Assembly: GCA_003988855.1 (NCBI GenBank)
Contig: QYAI01000125.1
Coordinates: 1-64,000 of the forward strand
Reading direction: 5' to 3'
DNA length: 64,000 nt
DNA from: Arachnopeziza araneosa
Taxonomy: Eukaryota > Ascomycota > Leotiomycetes > Helotiales > Arachnopezizaceae
Positions 30,961-43,014 of the stretch are shown piece by piece. The notes beneath the pieces are model-generated. The model was given only the letters and a program-made list of their open reading frames with translations, had not been told where the DNA came from and did not search any database. A program made the position numbers and the translations under genes. How positions within the stretch are numbered: position 1 is the stretch's first letter; each line of letters begins with the position of its first letter.

Positions 30961-32517
30961 TCAAGCAACGTGAGGAAAATTCGCAGCCCATGTCGTTATA
31001 TAAGCTGACGGAGGAAGAAAGCAAAGTGTTCTGAAGACCTCTATGAGAAGAAATAACCTCGCAGCAATATACAGTATCCAAGACGATGCTAACGCAAAAA
31101 AGATGAGAGAACCAATTAAACCATAATAAGAGTCCATAGACTCTGCAGCAGATATAAGAAAAAGACCCAGAATTGTAAAAAGAGGAACTGTCGTACAAGT
31201 AATGCTAGCAGCCCTCCAAAGAGTTCTTTCTAGCAGGGTTGGGAATACAAAATCCCATGCAATGACATGCACAGCGCCAAACATCGTACCGCCAAAGAAA
31301 GTGCCTGCGAATTGTGCCCAATCGCCACGTGAAAACCCGAGATACCGCTCATGACTTGTGTCTGCACAGAGATGATTTGGTATGCTCGATCCGGGGAGCA
31401 GGTTTAAATTACGTCGACCCAATGTAGCTACCAATAAGAAGATGTCATGACTTATTTCAAGCACTGATCCATTTAAAGCTTTCCTTCCTTTGCTCCCAAC
31501 CTCTAGCACCTTTGGGGGAATGGCTTCGCAATATTGGAGAACGGTATACGGTGTTTGAACTCCCTTTGGCTTGTTCCAGTTGAGGCCGTATATTATTGCA
31601 GCGCATATTGCGAAAGCAACAACTGCTATTTCGAGCTGAGAGACAGCGAGAGACCTGGCACTTCGGACAATTACTTGCACTATCATCCAGACTATTTGTG
31701 TCACGGCTAAGAAGCGTACTAGATTATCCGCTTTGTTTTTGTCATCTAACTCGTCTTCGGGTAAAAATGGCAGGCTGTCGAGAAATCCTGCTTCTCTTAG
31801 AGCCAAGAGGTCACTTCCCAATAGGTGATACGAGATTGAGAATCGGGTTCCATTTAAGAGTGTCTCCGACTGATCCTCAAAATTGGACCGTATTGTTTCT
31901 TTGGCTGGCGTGTGTGGCAGAGAATCTCGTGACCTAGGCCGAGATATGATATCTAGTTCGTGGCTGTTGGAAACGGCTTCCATCGATTGTGGTTGAGTAG
32001 AAGTGACAGGATCATTACTTGTCTTCTTCAATCTCTTAACTCGTTCAGGGACATAGCCTCTAATCACGAAACCTCCCATATTCGCAAACATCATATGCTT
32101 TTTGCTCCACGGAACCTCATCTTCTGCCGCTATCATGCTAAATCTGCTCAACTCTTCTCTCATAGCATACCAATCCCCTGCATATTTCGTAATCAGGAGT
32201 TCTGGTGCAATAATGGTGAACAACATCCACTTCCCACTATCAAACCCCCGCTTCAAGGCCCATTTGATATCTCCCAAAATACCCTTATCTCTGCCATTAC
32301 GCTGTTCGGGAATGTTGAGGTGCAGGACCGTCCACGTGCAAGCGATGATAGTGAAGAGACAACTCCAGAGGATATCGATTGTGCCTCGTGTCTCATTAGA
32401 TGAGACAAAATTGACGAAAGTGGAGGGTGCAGTGCAGTTCGTTTTGAAGGTTGTATAAGCTTGTGCTGAGGCTATGAAATAGCCAATGATAGCGAGGCTA
32501 TGCGATATTCGCATCAT
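30961..32517 (-). CDS. Fungal integral membrane protein, unknown function
   Basis: Uninterrupted frame of 518 residues from the ATG at 32517 to TAA. It begins with a signal-like hydrophobic segment (SLAIIGYFIASAQAYT). Then come membrane segments at about residue 47 (TIDILWSCLFTIIACTWTVL), a loop with WYAMREEL and KKHMMFANMGGFVIRGYVPE, a segment at about 275 (VTQIVWMIVQVIVRSA) and four or five more towards the C-terminus (QFAGTFFGGTMFGAVHVIAW, FTILGLFLISA, LIGSLIFFALASSWILYIAA, LLIEVFRTLCFLPPSAY). This layout matches a large, uncharacterised Pezizomycotina membrane-protein family with a final LxEVFRxLxxLPPxAxxTxxW motif, often found as lineage-expanded copies. Intact and intronless. I do not assign a function. 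Confidence 0.8.
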   Translation of the reverse strand: MMRISHSLAIIGYFIASAQAYTTFKTNCTAPSTFVNFVSSNETRGTIDILWSCLFTIIACTWTVLHLNIPEQRNGRDKGILGDIKWALKRGFDSGKWMLFTIIAPELLITKYAGDWYAMREELSRFSMIAAEDEVPWSKKHMMFANMGGFVIRGYVPERVKRLKKTSNDPVTSTQPQSMEAVSNSHELDIISRPRSRDSLPHTPAKETIRSNFEDQSETLLNGTRFSISYHLLGSDLLALREAGFLDSLPFLPEDELDDKNKADNLVRFLAVTQIVWMIVQVIVRSARSLAVSQLEIAVVAFAICAAIIYGLNWNKPKGVQTPYTVLQYCEAIPPKVLEVGSKGRKALNGSVLEISHDIFLLVATLGRRNLNLLPGSSIPNHLCADTSHERYLGFSRGDWAQFAGTFFGGTMFGAVHVIAWDFVFPTLLERTLWRAASITCTTVPLFTILGLFLISAAESMDSYYGLIGSLIFFALASSWILYIAARLFLLIEVFRTLCFLPPSAYITTWAANFPHVA

Positions 32518-33422
32518 GTTGAATAAAGCCGCTTACGGTAGCGATCATGATACATGCGTGAGTCTGGGTGATTCAGAAAGTAAATTTTTTTGCTGCTCTC
32601 AGGTTCAACAGGATAAGATGCTGAAGCATTTATTGTTGCCTCAAGCTGAAACATTTCAACTTGGCAAGGCTGTACGCCAAGCAATCTTAAGACGGCTTTG
32701 CACATCTCACGTGATATGATCTCTAAGGCGGGAAGGCTACTGCGTTCGAATATTTTAATAAGGAAACATACAATTCACATGTCAGAACATACATTTTAGG
32801 CTAGGTACTCAATATCTCTATGCTGCTTAAGCTACAAACGGAAGAATCCGATCTCAAAGATCATGTGACACCGCCTCTTCCTCAAGAGAGCTTACAATAG
32901 AATAGATCTGTAAGCATGATGTAGAGATGAGAGCGATAGTTGTAAATACGGAAAATTATTTAAGCTACTACATAGACGTGGAACCGTGTATGCTTAACAT
33001 CAAGCAGATAGACTTGTGAACGGGTGCTGCTTGTCATGTAATACAAATAATTATACCCACGCTCAGAGTTCACTTAAGTCTTTACCTCCCACCAAGGCTA
33101 TAGTTAGCTACAATTAAAGCTCAGTGTTTCAAAATTATACTATCGAGAATCTATAACTTCAGGAGATTACAATATAACCAGTACAACCTCGAGGGTCTAG
33201 ACATAACTTAACCTTATAACAGGTTGGTAATCTTTGAACTTTGCATTTAATCGAGACACAGTAATGAGTAAAAAAATTTGATTAACACACAAAGCTCTTC
33301 TGTGTTTAAAAAAGCCTTTCTAAAGCTAGGGTGAACTTCATACCCAATAAAGAAAAGTTCTTTTAAACACAAGGTGTCACTAAAGCTATATACTGTAATG
33401 AAGTTAGAAGTCCGAACCCCTT
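32518..33422. other. Intergenic region
   Basis: Upstream of the membrane-protein gene. No gene-like frame. AT-rich. Confidence 0.45.
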
Positions 33423-35144
33423 TTACGAATAATCTGTATGAAGTCTGATGTCCAACCATTGCCCGCGATAAACTGTAGGAAGGTCCTCGTCTCTGTAAAG
33501 CTTGCATTCAAAATCCACCCCCCAGAATTTGTTCCGACAAATGCTTATATCTTCTTCTAGCGTCAGGATAAAGGATACGTACACACTGAATTTCGTATCT
33601 TTCACTTTGAAGACAGCTGCGGACAATTTCGGAATCTGGCGGTAAATCAAATTCCGCAACACATGCGTGGTACCGTAATTCCATCCTGCCATTTGAGTTT
33701 CCAATTGATCTAACTCGGTTCGGTGAAGATAATAATCCAGTATTGTGCATTGTAGATCAGTACGGTTAAGTTGAGACCAGCCAAACGCGTAGAACATGCA
33801 CTCAAATTTGTGTTTAAGTTTGTTTTGGCCCATCATAGCTATGACTTGCGCTATCAATCTCACTGAGCAAGAATCCCACGTAGAGTCTTCGGATACAAAA
33901 TATACCTTGTCCTCCATATCATACCAAGGTAGTGGCCGTTGGTCCCAAATATAAATTGAGGGATTAACTTTGAATTGAAGGACATGTGAACGCGATTCAG
34001 CTACGAATTAGGCATCAGGATTCGTTTCCGGATGATCGGCCAGGAGGTATTTATCCCTTGGGTTATCTAACCCGGGCAGACGCCGGAGCTCGAACAGAGT
34101 CCATGGGTTCTCTCTGATAAACTGATTAGAGCCACATTTCCTGAGCCTCACTCCCAAGCAGATTTTACCGTCACGAGAGCAGTCGACAGGTAATATATAA
34201 TGATGAGTAGGTGGATCTACTGAGTTTGTGTATGTAATTGTTTGAATTGGAGTTTTAATCCCCAGATTTGATATTGAAAATTCACTCCCTGAATCACTCG
34301 TCATTTTCTGAAGTTCTGAGCAGCTAGAAAAGAGTTTTGGTGATTGTGCCAGAAAACCACAAAAGATGCGTTTTTGAGCGCGGTAAGTCTGCTCTGCCCT
34401 CTCTGTAAATTGTTTTGTCCAAGCAAATATACTCATATCGGGAGTGGATCTGATAATCTCTTCTTGTAGCCTTCGAAATGCTTTCTCTTCTTCACCATAT
34501 AATAGGGGAATGTTGACGTTGAAAATTCCGAGTAAACAATATGCCATGTCTTCGAGCCGCGTGGTGCGCCTGTTAGCCGCCCAGGACATCTTCTGAGCAA
34601 CGGCTAGAGATGAAAGAGGTTTTACGTGTAGTAGAACGTCTTCATCAATAGATGTAATTTTAGAGAGATGCTCGATCATATCTTTCTTGAAACCTATGTA
34701 GTGCCAGTCCCTGTCAAAGAAATAAATTTCTTTGGGAGCGATGAGTTCCTGTAACGTCCATCCGCGAGTGAACCATCGGCATTTTGGTAATTCAGTCCCT
34801 AAGTTTGTGTCGACCAGAAGATCTTCAAGGTATGTGAAACAGACTTTTGAACGCCCATACCATCGATACATGGAATTTATGGCCTCCGTTAGCTCAGCGC
34901 TGCTAGCTTTGTCGATGCAGCAGGTATCAACCCAGGCATAGTGTATTCCCTGTTTGGATGCGATATCACAAGTCATCTTGATTTTTTGATATCCTTTCGT
35001 TTTCGTAGGGCGACGGAGGCCATCATCCATGTCTTTAAAAGACACTTCTTCCTCCTCCCAAGTATGAGAGAGGATCGCATACTCGGGTATGTTGCTCCCG
35101 ATGAACTCCTTGAACTGGAGACTAGCAGTGTGGAGAAGCCTCAT
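33423..35144 (-). pseudogene. HET-domain (heterokaryon incompatibility) protein split by one stop codon
   Basis: From the ATG at 35144 the frame reads MRLLHTASLQFKEFIG and the three HET blocks: YAILSHTWEEEEVSFKDM, then GIHYAWVDTCCIDKASSAEL, then RWFTRGWTLQELIAPKEIYF. It stops at TAA (34008-34010) after 378 residues. The same frame continues without a break for another 195 codons to 33423 (FVAESRSHVLQFKV, VYFVSEDSTWDSCSVRLIAQ), which is normal C-terminal sequence for this family. One base therefore separates a 573-residue protein into two. CAA to TAA (C to T) is the simplest origin. HET proteins trigger cell death when non-self alleles meet. The truncated product keeps the whole HET domain and might still act, so loss of function is not certain. 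Confidence 0.85.
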
Positions 35145-35853
35145 GCTCGAAAGAGCATCCCAGATGCGAGGCGGTCAAAACTCGTCTTCGCCAGAGCGTT
35201 AGGAACTCGTAAATTCAAAGCTCAAATACCATATATGATCTTTGCTCTACCAAAGTCGATAAAAACTTTAGACAATAAACGATGAGTAGCTAAGAGACCA
35301 TAAAGAGCGTTTATTGGTCTGCACTTATACGATCGGCGATTAGGAGAGATGATGTCAATTTGTGTTGAGTTTCACGGCGTGGAGTTAACTTCATCTGAGT
35401 AGAGTTGTGTCACGGTCTGTTGCCTCAAAAAGAGAGTGAGCACGCGGCTATGCCCCGCTCACCAGTGCTTATACCTACGCTCTAACGTGATCACAGCTAC
35501 CACTCTTACCTAGTCTTTCAACATACTTCAAACTCTCAAGCTAAATAGCAAAGATCAGATTCCTCGTCGGTGTTACCCAGAAAGAATTCTCCGATTTCTT
35601 TGCTTTAATTTGGCCAGTTTCCGTCTGGCAGGACAGATACAGGACCATATCGGGGGTAGGCTATAACACTCGCTTGTTGATCCCTTCTAGTCTCGGGCTT
35701 GGGGGACCAGGTGGCCGGGTCGGGGCTCCTCTTGCTCTGCTTACTTCAAATAAATAAGCCCCTCGTAATCTTTTTGGGTTTCGCATCTTTAGTTTTCGAA
35801 GATAATCTTACTTGACTTTAAGACCTGATTCTACATAATTTCCAGCTCTCAAC
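35145..35853. other. Divergent promoter region between HET gene and synthase gene
   Basis: No gene seen. The right end is a pyrimidine-rich leader before the ATG at 35854. Confidence 0.45.
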
Positions 35854-37568
35854 ATGTCAGCAAAAATCCAGACGGAACCCCTTTCCGCCATCCCTCCTGC
35901 CCCTCGTCATGCCATCACCGTCCATATGCCTACATGGGAACATATGCTCAAGTTTGTAGATGGAGACCCAGAGGTTACGAATAACTTCAAAAGCATGTAT
36001 CCTCGAATGTTTTTACATCGGGATGTTAAAGAAGTAAGTTTTTCTCGGAACCGTGGAAGTTGGGTGGCAAACAGATGAGATAATCCAAAAGATGATGCTA
36101 ATGTGATATTTAGCTCACCAGCAAAATTATTGATTTGATTAAATCACAAGGTCAGATGTGCCTCTTGTTTACTAGACCAGAGTCAGCACATGAATGTAAA
36201 GCATTCGCCACATCTAAAGCAAGAGGAACCGATACCATTCCTGAGACCGAGATATCCATCCGTGTATTTGACCTCCAGATTCGTTTATACGCGGTCCTCT
36301 TTCCACAGGAGAAGAAATCGGCTGCATGGCCATTCTGGATCAATACCGGTACTGGCATCTCGTCCAGATGTGCGGAAGAATGTCTGAAGCTTCTTGACTT
36401 GCTTCATGAAGTGACCGAAGATGATCCTGCGCCGAAAGCTGAAGAGTCACCAGCTTATTTTCAAGTCCGTGAACGGATTGCGACACTCCTAGAACGTGCT
36501 CCGGTGGGCCCAACACGGAAAGTAAAGGTTTCTTCAGATGATGTCTACTTGTTCAAGACAGGAATGACATCAATCTACAATGTCCACAAATATTTGACTC
36601 AAAAATACAATGCGAAGAGCGTTTTGTTCGGATTTTCATTCCACTCCACCCCTCAAGTTCTCGAAAATTACTACGGCCCAGGAAGCAAATTCTTTGGCAA
36701 AGGATCAGCCGAGGAACTCAACGAGCTTAAAGTTTACTTGAAAAATGAGGGGAATGAAGGACGAAAGATACAAGCATTGTGGACCGAGTTCCCCGCGAAC
36801 CCACTCCTTAATACTCCGGACCTTTCTCGACTTCGCAAACTTGCCGATGAATATGGATTTCTCCTAGTTGTGGATGAGACAATCGGTAGCTTCTGTAATG
36901 TCGACGTATTTGGAGTCGCTGATATCGTGATCACCTCATTAACAAAGTCTTTTAACGGCTACGCAGATGTGATGGCAGCAAGCGCAGTTCTGAACCCTTC
37001 ATCAAAGCGGTACCCAGAGCTCAAGACCTTGTTCGAAGAGAAATACCAAAATGATTTCTTCAAAGGAGATGTTGAACAATTAGAGAAGAATAGTAGAAAT
37101 TACATGGATCGCTCCGTAAAACTAAATAGTAACGCCAAACGCCTGGTCAATTATCTCCAGGAGAAGGCTTCAGATCCAGAAAGTAGCATCGCAAGAGTCT
37201 ACTACACAACGACCAGCGACAGCCTCCCAAACTACCAAGCATACATGCGACAACCCACCGCGGAATTTCAGCCAGGTTATGGCTGCCTCTTCAGCGTGGA
37301 ACTAGACACCCTTGAAACAACAATCGCATTCTACGAGAACCTCAACGTTCATCATGGACCACATCTGGGGGCACATTTGACACTTGCTCTACCATATTCC
37401 AGGGCCATTTATGCAAGCCGACTGGAAGAAGTTGCACGGTATGGATTGGATCCTAAACAGATCCGGGTTTCGGTTGGATTGGAGGATGGAGACCTATTGG
37501 TGAAAGACTTTCAGATAGCTCTGAAGGCTGCAGATGATACGAGGAAGAAGAATAGCTTATCAAGTTAA
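35854..37568 (+). CDS. Cystathionine gamma-synthase-like PLP enzyme
   Basis: Exons 35854-36033 and 36114-37568 (intron 80 bp, GTAAGT..TTAG, phase 0) give 544 residues. This is the Cys/Met-metabolism PLP family: VYLFKTGMTSIYNVHKYL (phosphate-binding region), then FLLVVDETIGSFCN with the Asp that contacts the pyridine nitrogen, then ITSLTKSFNGYADVMA where Lys338 is the Schiff-base lysine. The long N-terminal extension (about 150 residues before the PLP fold) is typical of fungal Met-7/Str2-type enzymes, which join O-acetylhomoserine or cysteine-derived substrates in transsulfuration. The C-terminus (GLDPKQIRVSVGLEDGDLLV) is the usual family ending. No targeting signal, so probably cytosolic. 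Exact substrate preference cannot be read from sequence; it could be a paralogue rather than the housekeeping enzyme. Confidence 0.88.
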
Positions 37569-38090
37569 CTTGAGTGAGGGAACAAACAACTTGAAGTTAA
37601 GAGCTAGATATGGCATAGCATATGGGACTTGGATATTAGATCCTTGGTTTAGACGCAAGAAAATTGATTCGATATGACCTGATCGATCTTGAAAGAATAA
37701 CTGATCTTGACGTGAAATGTTGGAGTGGCCTCAGGGGGTGGATTTACTAAACCCCGAAGCCGTGGCCTCACAATGTCACTATCCTTGGTGGATTTGGATA
37801 GAAGACTTGTCATGAAAATTTAATCGAGGGATTTACCCTTCTCTACCTAGGTAGGTTTAACAAGAACGACCCGATGTTACAAAAAAGTCCACAGCCTCGT
37901 CGCGAACCAGAAAATGAGGGCACGTGCTTTGGTGGGGTGAGCTGGAGCGGCGTCATTGAGGTCTCACAACATAATTCTTTCTGTACAAAACAACAACACA
38001 GCCACAAGCCAACATCCCACAACCCTCAGTAGTGACAGTGACAGGTTCAGCATATCCTCAATTCACCCACTTACGCATCACCCAGCAATC
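37569..38090. other. Intergenic region and promoter
   Basis: No gene seen. It ends in a CAACA-rich leader before the ATG at 38091. Confidence 0.45.
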
Positions 38091-38902
38091 ATGGCTACGA
38101 CCGAACCACCCCTCTCTTACGCCGCCTCCTCCGGCCCAACGAACCTCCAGATTTCCTCGGCGCTCCCGTCGGAAGTAGTGCATTGTCTACAGAATGCACG
38201 ATTCGTACGTCTCTCTATTTTCCCATCTCCGCTTCCCTCAATCGTCAGTCAATAAATCAACTAACCCCTCTCCTCCAGCTCCACCTAGCAACCTGCACCT
38301 CACTTCACCCACACGTCTCATTAATGAACTACACCTACCTCTCCTCCTCTCCCTTCTCTCCCACCCCAGTCATAATAATGACGACACACCCATCCTCCAA
38401 GAAAACCACCAACCTCATTCAAAACCCCTACGTCTCCCTGCTAGTTCACGACTGGGTCTCCCGCCGCGAATCAACCGCAGGCCTCTCTCTCTCAGCACGA
38501 AGCGGCTCCCCACCGCCATCATCCCTCCAAAGCCTCCTACAGAACCTCAACACGCGACAAATCAGCAGCATAAGCGTGACCATCAACGGGGTCGCGCGAT
38601 TAGTAGATTCGGGGACCGAGGAGGAAAAGTGGTTGAAGGAGAGGCATTTGGAAGAGAATACGTCGGCAGGGGTAGAGGGCGGTGGGGGAGGAGGGTTCTG
38701 GGATGATAGAGAGACGGGTGGGAATGGAAATGGGAATGATGGTGGGAGAGGTTATATTGAGGGAGAGGAGGTGAGGGTTGTGGTTGTGAGGATTACGGAT
38801 GGGAGGGTTAGTGATTGGAAGGGCGGAGTTAGGGATTGGAGGTTAGAAGGGGAGAGCGAGCAGGAATTGCTACCGAATGGGATGCCTGCGGAACGAGTAT
38901 GA
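38091..38902 (+). CDS. Pyridoxamine 5'-phosphate oxidase-like FMN-binding split-barrel protein
   Basis: Exons 38091-38204 and 38279-38902 (intron 74 bp, GTACGT..CCAG, phase 0) give 245 residues. The split-barrel core reads LPSEVVHCLQNARF, then LATCTSLHPHVSLMNYTYL, then VIIMTTHPSSKKTTNLIQNP and YVSLLVHDW, the order seen in fungal YLR456W/YPR172W-type proteins of the PNPOx-like fold. The middle contains a Ser/Pro-rich insert and a Gly/Asn-rich loop (GGGGGGFWDD) that look disordered. Members bind FMN but lack the C-terminal PNPOx dimerisation part, so true vitamin B6 oxidase activity is doubtful. Probably soluble, cytosolic or nuclear. Confidence 0.82.
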
Positions 38903-39416
38903 AGCGAAGGAGAGGATAATATGGCTTGGCTGGACCAAGTGTCCCAAACCACCTAGCTTTTTCAAGTTGAAGAAGACGTGCGCCTCTGATACTTAGTACA
39001 AGCTAACTAGCGCATCACTGTTTACTACAACCAGTAAATGTAGAGCTTACTTAATCTACTAGTGTCTTTTCTGGCACCTTCTCCTGGTTCAGAGACCTAA
39101 TATACTTTTGGAGTTCATCTGATGACCGGATTCCACTTGACATGGCAGATAAATCGGCTGTAAAAGCCAGAGAGGGCGATGAACAAGGTAGCTGCTTCAA
39201 TATGTGGAATACTCAATCGAACATTAAAAGTCCAAAATACTTGACTTCGATTGTTGAATGCGACAGCCATTTTGTATTGATCAATCTATACAATGATGAC
39301 GCCCATTCGTCCTCGCGCATGTTTTTATGAATACTCCCAACGCCCTGCTTGCATACGCTTAAATACACTGAAATGTACAAGTACGGTACACATCCCAAAT
39401 TACTCTTTTACAGCAT
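38903..39416. other. Intergenic region between convergent genes
   Basis: Both flanking genes end here. Short frames only. Confidence 0.5.
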
Positions 39417-41021
39417 CTATAGCGTCACGCTGCTGCTCCCATCTCCATCACTATCTTCTCCCGTCACAAACTCTTCTTTTCTCGGCACACATAACCAATT
39501 ACACCCTCTCCTCATAAGCGGAACCAATCTCTCCTTCACATCCCTCTCATTCTCCACCTGTCTCAACGGACTCGCAGCACTAATCACCACCTCGCCCTTC
39601 CCAATCTCCCACCACTCAATCCACTCCGTCCTTGGAACAATAAAATTTCTCCCGCAAATAGTACAGGTACTACCTCCCGCTTCCTTCTTCAATGCCGCCT
39701 GCTCCAAGAGACCGCGTAAACAAGCTGGGCTGTCTTCGGGGAGGAAGTCTGCTAGGAAAGGGAGTTGAGTTGTTCTTGAACAGGCGGAAAGGGCGGTTTC
39801 GAGGAGAGAAGGGGCACGTGAGAGATTTCCGCTCCGGGGAATTGGCGCTTGAGGGATGTAATTTCTTCCTGCGATGAGGAGGGTGAATGGTGTTGCTTGG
39901 GAGCTGGGTGGCACGTCACTTGTTAAAGTAGGGCCTTGAAGTAAAGTCCCGTTAATGTCGAGGTAGCGAATTTCTGTACGAGAGTGAAAGTTGATTTTCC
40001 AGTGGGGATGGAAAGCTTTCTCCGACTGTTCGGAGGAAATAGATACAGCACCACGGCGTGGTTTGAGACGTCTATGATTTACTAATTCGATGGGGAGTTC
40101 TGTTTCTTTTTCATTTGATTTTGAAGCATCTAAGAGATGAGGTTCGTGGAAAAGGTTCGGATGGAGATTGAGAGAGGTCAGACGACTCGTGGAGGAGAAG
40201 AGCTCTAGAATCTCGAATGGGAGATGGCGTAGCCCATTTTGGGAGAGGTTAAGTTCTCTTAGATTCTTAAGTTTCCCAATACTAGGTGGGACTTCATGGA
40301 GCTGGTTGCCACGTAGAGTCAAAACGGTAAGTCGGTCTAGGTTGAAAAGTTCGGCTGGGAGAGTAGTCAATTCATTTGATGCGAGGAATATCTTTAATTT
40401 GGGCTCCAGTCGAGAGAAAACACCGTCAGTGACATCTGGAACGCGTACGAAGGCTGCGAGGGGTCGAATGGCCGCATTTGAAAGCATTGTCAGGCCTCGA
40501 GAACTACGATATCAGTCCAGAACGCGTAGATATTTAGATTTGACCTACGAGAGATCAATAGTTTCATTGCCCTCCTCCAAGCATTGCTGGATATGCGCTG
40601 ACACACGGTCCTCAGGAGAAGCATTGAGCGGAGTCGCAGTCGAAGTTCTGAAGGGTAGTATCGCATTTTCCACTCCAATCTCCTCCGTTTCGTCACTCAT
40701 ATCGGTTCCATCGCTCCCCATAAAAACACCACTATCAAACTGCCTTTCGAAAGTCCGTTTCCTCTTCTGCATATCATTCGCGCCTTCATTCGACCCAGCA
40801 TCTGAGGCAGGTCGCTGTCGATACCATGGACCTCTAAATTTCTTCTTGCGACGTTCTTGTGTATAGTTCTCAGCAGAAGGGTCGTCGTCACTAGAGAAGA
40901 GCGCGGGGTCGCTGGATATGGGCGGACTGCTTAGTCGAACGCGTTTTCGCGTCGGATTATTAGCAAATGAGTCGGTATTAGGATTCCAAACAAGTCTAGG
41001 GAGTGGTAATTCATCCGCCAT
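39417..41021 (-). CDS. Leucine-rich-repeat protein
   Basis: Exons 41021-40549 and 40503-39417 (intron 45 bp, GTAGGT..GTAG) give 519 residues starting MADELPLPRLVW. Residues 1-145 are polar, with a basic RKKKFRGPWYRQRP block. The splice joint makes ETIDLSSRGLTMLSNAAIRP, the first of five or so LRRs. Further repeats are LKIFLASNELTTLPAELFNL, LTVLTLRGNQLHEVPPSIGK, LRELNLSQNGLRHLPFEILE and LTSLNLHPNLFHEP. After the LRRs there is a Zn-ribbon-like pair CTICGRNFIVPRTEW plus a later GCNWLC. This layout is conserved as a single-copy 'LRR protein' in Pezizomycotina, of unknown role; interaction scaffold in nucleus or cytosol is likely. Its promoter region faces that of the upstream minus-strand gene end. 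Confidence 0.85.
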
Positions 41022-41365
41022 ATTTATAGAGGTTGAAAAGGTGCTGAGGCTTGACAATTGGTGGTCGGGAGAACTTGGAATTGTGTTTACTTGGTCGCGT
41101 CACGGCTCGTAGCTTCCTAGTCACATGATGCGTCGTCAATTTGGGGTGGCAGAGTAAGAGCGGCTTGAAGTGGTATCTGAATAAAATAGAATGACATATA
41201 TCAGATTCGTAGAGGTTGTGCAAAATAAAGACCTGAATGCGTTGTTAAGTGCAACATGGATAACTATCTCAGGCGGAGCTGAGTAAACTTGACATGAAAG
41301 AGCGACTCCACTCCAAGCCTTGACCTGACTCTCCCCTCCATCATCTTCTCTCTTCTTCAATCTCG
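41022..41365. other. Intergenic spacer
   Basis: Promoter region of the LRR gene and 3' flank of the YbjQ-family gene. No gene seen. Confidence 0.5.
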
Positions 41366-41961
41366 TCACTGTTGAGCAATTTGAGCGCTGGTGCCAGGCT
41401 CCTCAATCTTCTCCACCAGAACAGCAGTTCCATATGCACAAACTTGTGCAAAAGTGTTGACCTGCCATTCATTAATTTCTTCCCTGACTTCTTCAACGTC
41501 CCAGCTCACCTCAGATTGATCAAACCTCATGGCAATTATCGCATTTCCACCTCTCTGCATACATCTTCCCCCTAGGAGTCAGCATTCCACTTTTTCAATT
41601 TGTTTACAAAGCACAAGAGGAACACCGCTGGATGGAATATGTTGAAAGGCTTAGTAAAGTGCGGGGATCCTCACTCTCCCACCAATCTCTCCTGTGCATT
41701 GTTCCTCGCAGTATACATCAAGTTGGTGAAATATCGAATCTCTCCACCCACTGAAGACCTCAAGAAAGCACCAATGTCAGCTCCCCAGTTTCGAGACCGA
41801 ACGGTGATACCGTAGATGGTTCCGAATACTTTGACGATTCGATAACCCGGAAGGTCGTTCATGGTGGAAACAATGACTCCATGAGTATCCACGAAGCAAG
41901 ATGGAACCTCAGGGAGATCCTCTTCCGCCTTCTTACTTTTTGTGTTTGATTTCGATGTCAT
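41366..41961 (-). CDS. YbjQ/UPF0145-family protein
   Basis: Exons 41961-41675 and 41564-41366 (intron 110 bp, GTGAGG..GAAG) give 161 residues. The start at 41961 gives MTSKSNTKSKKAEEDL; an earlier non-ATG extension is unlikely. The core reads VIVSTMNDLPGYRIVKVFGT, then IYGITVRSRNWGADIGAFLR, then YTARNNAQERLVGE joined across the intron to CMQRGGNAIIAMRFD and AYGTAVLVEK. This is the complete YbjQ signature, called putative heavy-metal-binding in bacteria; it forms ring-shaped oligomers there. Function in fungi is unknown. The acceptor chosen is the only one that keeps the GGNAI strand in frame; an AG nine bases earlier would break it. Confidence 0.85.
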
Positions 41962-43014
41962 GTTTTGGAAGTCGACCAGCACTGAAGTGGTGCATGGAAT
42001 ATTGTTTGTTTGTTTGTTTGTTTGCTTGTTGCTTTGACATCAAGTTTGTTTTTGGAAGGTTCGGTACTATATGGTGAAGCATTGAGCCATTTTGTGCCAG
42101 TTCCTTGTCATTCTCTAAGCCATTCGAGGACAAACTCGGGATCCACGTTATTTTGAGCAAATCGTCTTCGATGCTCTCGTCGATCAAAACGGACGATGGG
42201 GTGGTCATGTGCCTTTTCCCCGGCATAATTGGCGCAACTTTTGCCCGCTGTCGTGTTTCCAATATAAATCACGTGGGTTTCTCAGGGTCCTAAAGGATGT
42301 TTAAGAACAGTTTCGAGAAACGTTAAGGTTGTAAGTCGCATTTTGTTGCAAGTCGCAGTCTTGAAGTTCAACGTTACATCGGTGTGGAGAAGCCCAGTTG
42401 GGCAATTGGTAACGTTTGCGTCATGCTGATTGGATATGCGCTCCGTATGCTCGTAAAGCTCCAGGCTCGGAAAAGGACATGTTGTCATCATTGGTTTAAA
42501 TGTTTGTTGTTCCCTAGATTCAATTTAAGTTTTAGGACGAGTTGTTTCCTTCCTAGAACCGAGCAGTCTACCTGCCTGACTTGTTCACTCACTCACTCCC
42601 TACACACTCTATCCGGATTCGTTACCTTATTTTCTCTAAAATCTTCAACCAGTAGGCTTGCTGAATTTAGTGTAGAAACATTGCCATTGCGAGAGTTTGA
42701 CAAAGGCATTTATTATTACTACACGTTGTCTAAAAGTTTGACAGAGGCATCCAGTGACTCTCTGTGAAAAGTTCATTCAAACACTAAGCTTTATACTCGT
42801 ATTTTCGTCTCAAGAAATATGTCACAATCCTTTTCAATGGACAAAATCCGACGTCGCAATCTTTTTCTTTCCATCATATCACAAATCCTCCAAACCCACA
42901 AGCCTAAGCCAACATATGTCCTCCGCTTATATGTATCTGATACATCTTGATCATATCCTTCTCCTCTTTATCTTCAACAGTATCATCTCATAAGCCGTGC
43001 ATGAATGTCTGCTG
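41962..43014. other. Intergenic region with a GTTT repeat
   Basis: A (GTTT)n run lies at 42003-42024, in the upstream region of the YbjQ-family gene. The rest has no gene-like frame. Confidence 0.45.
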
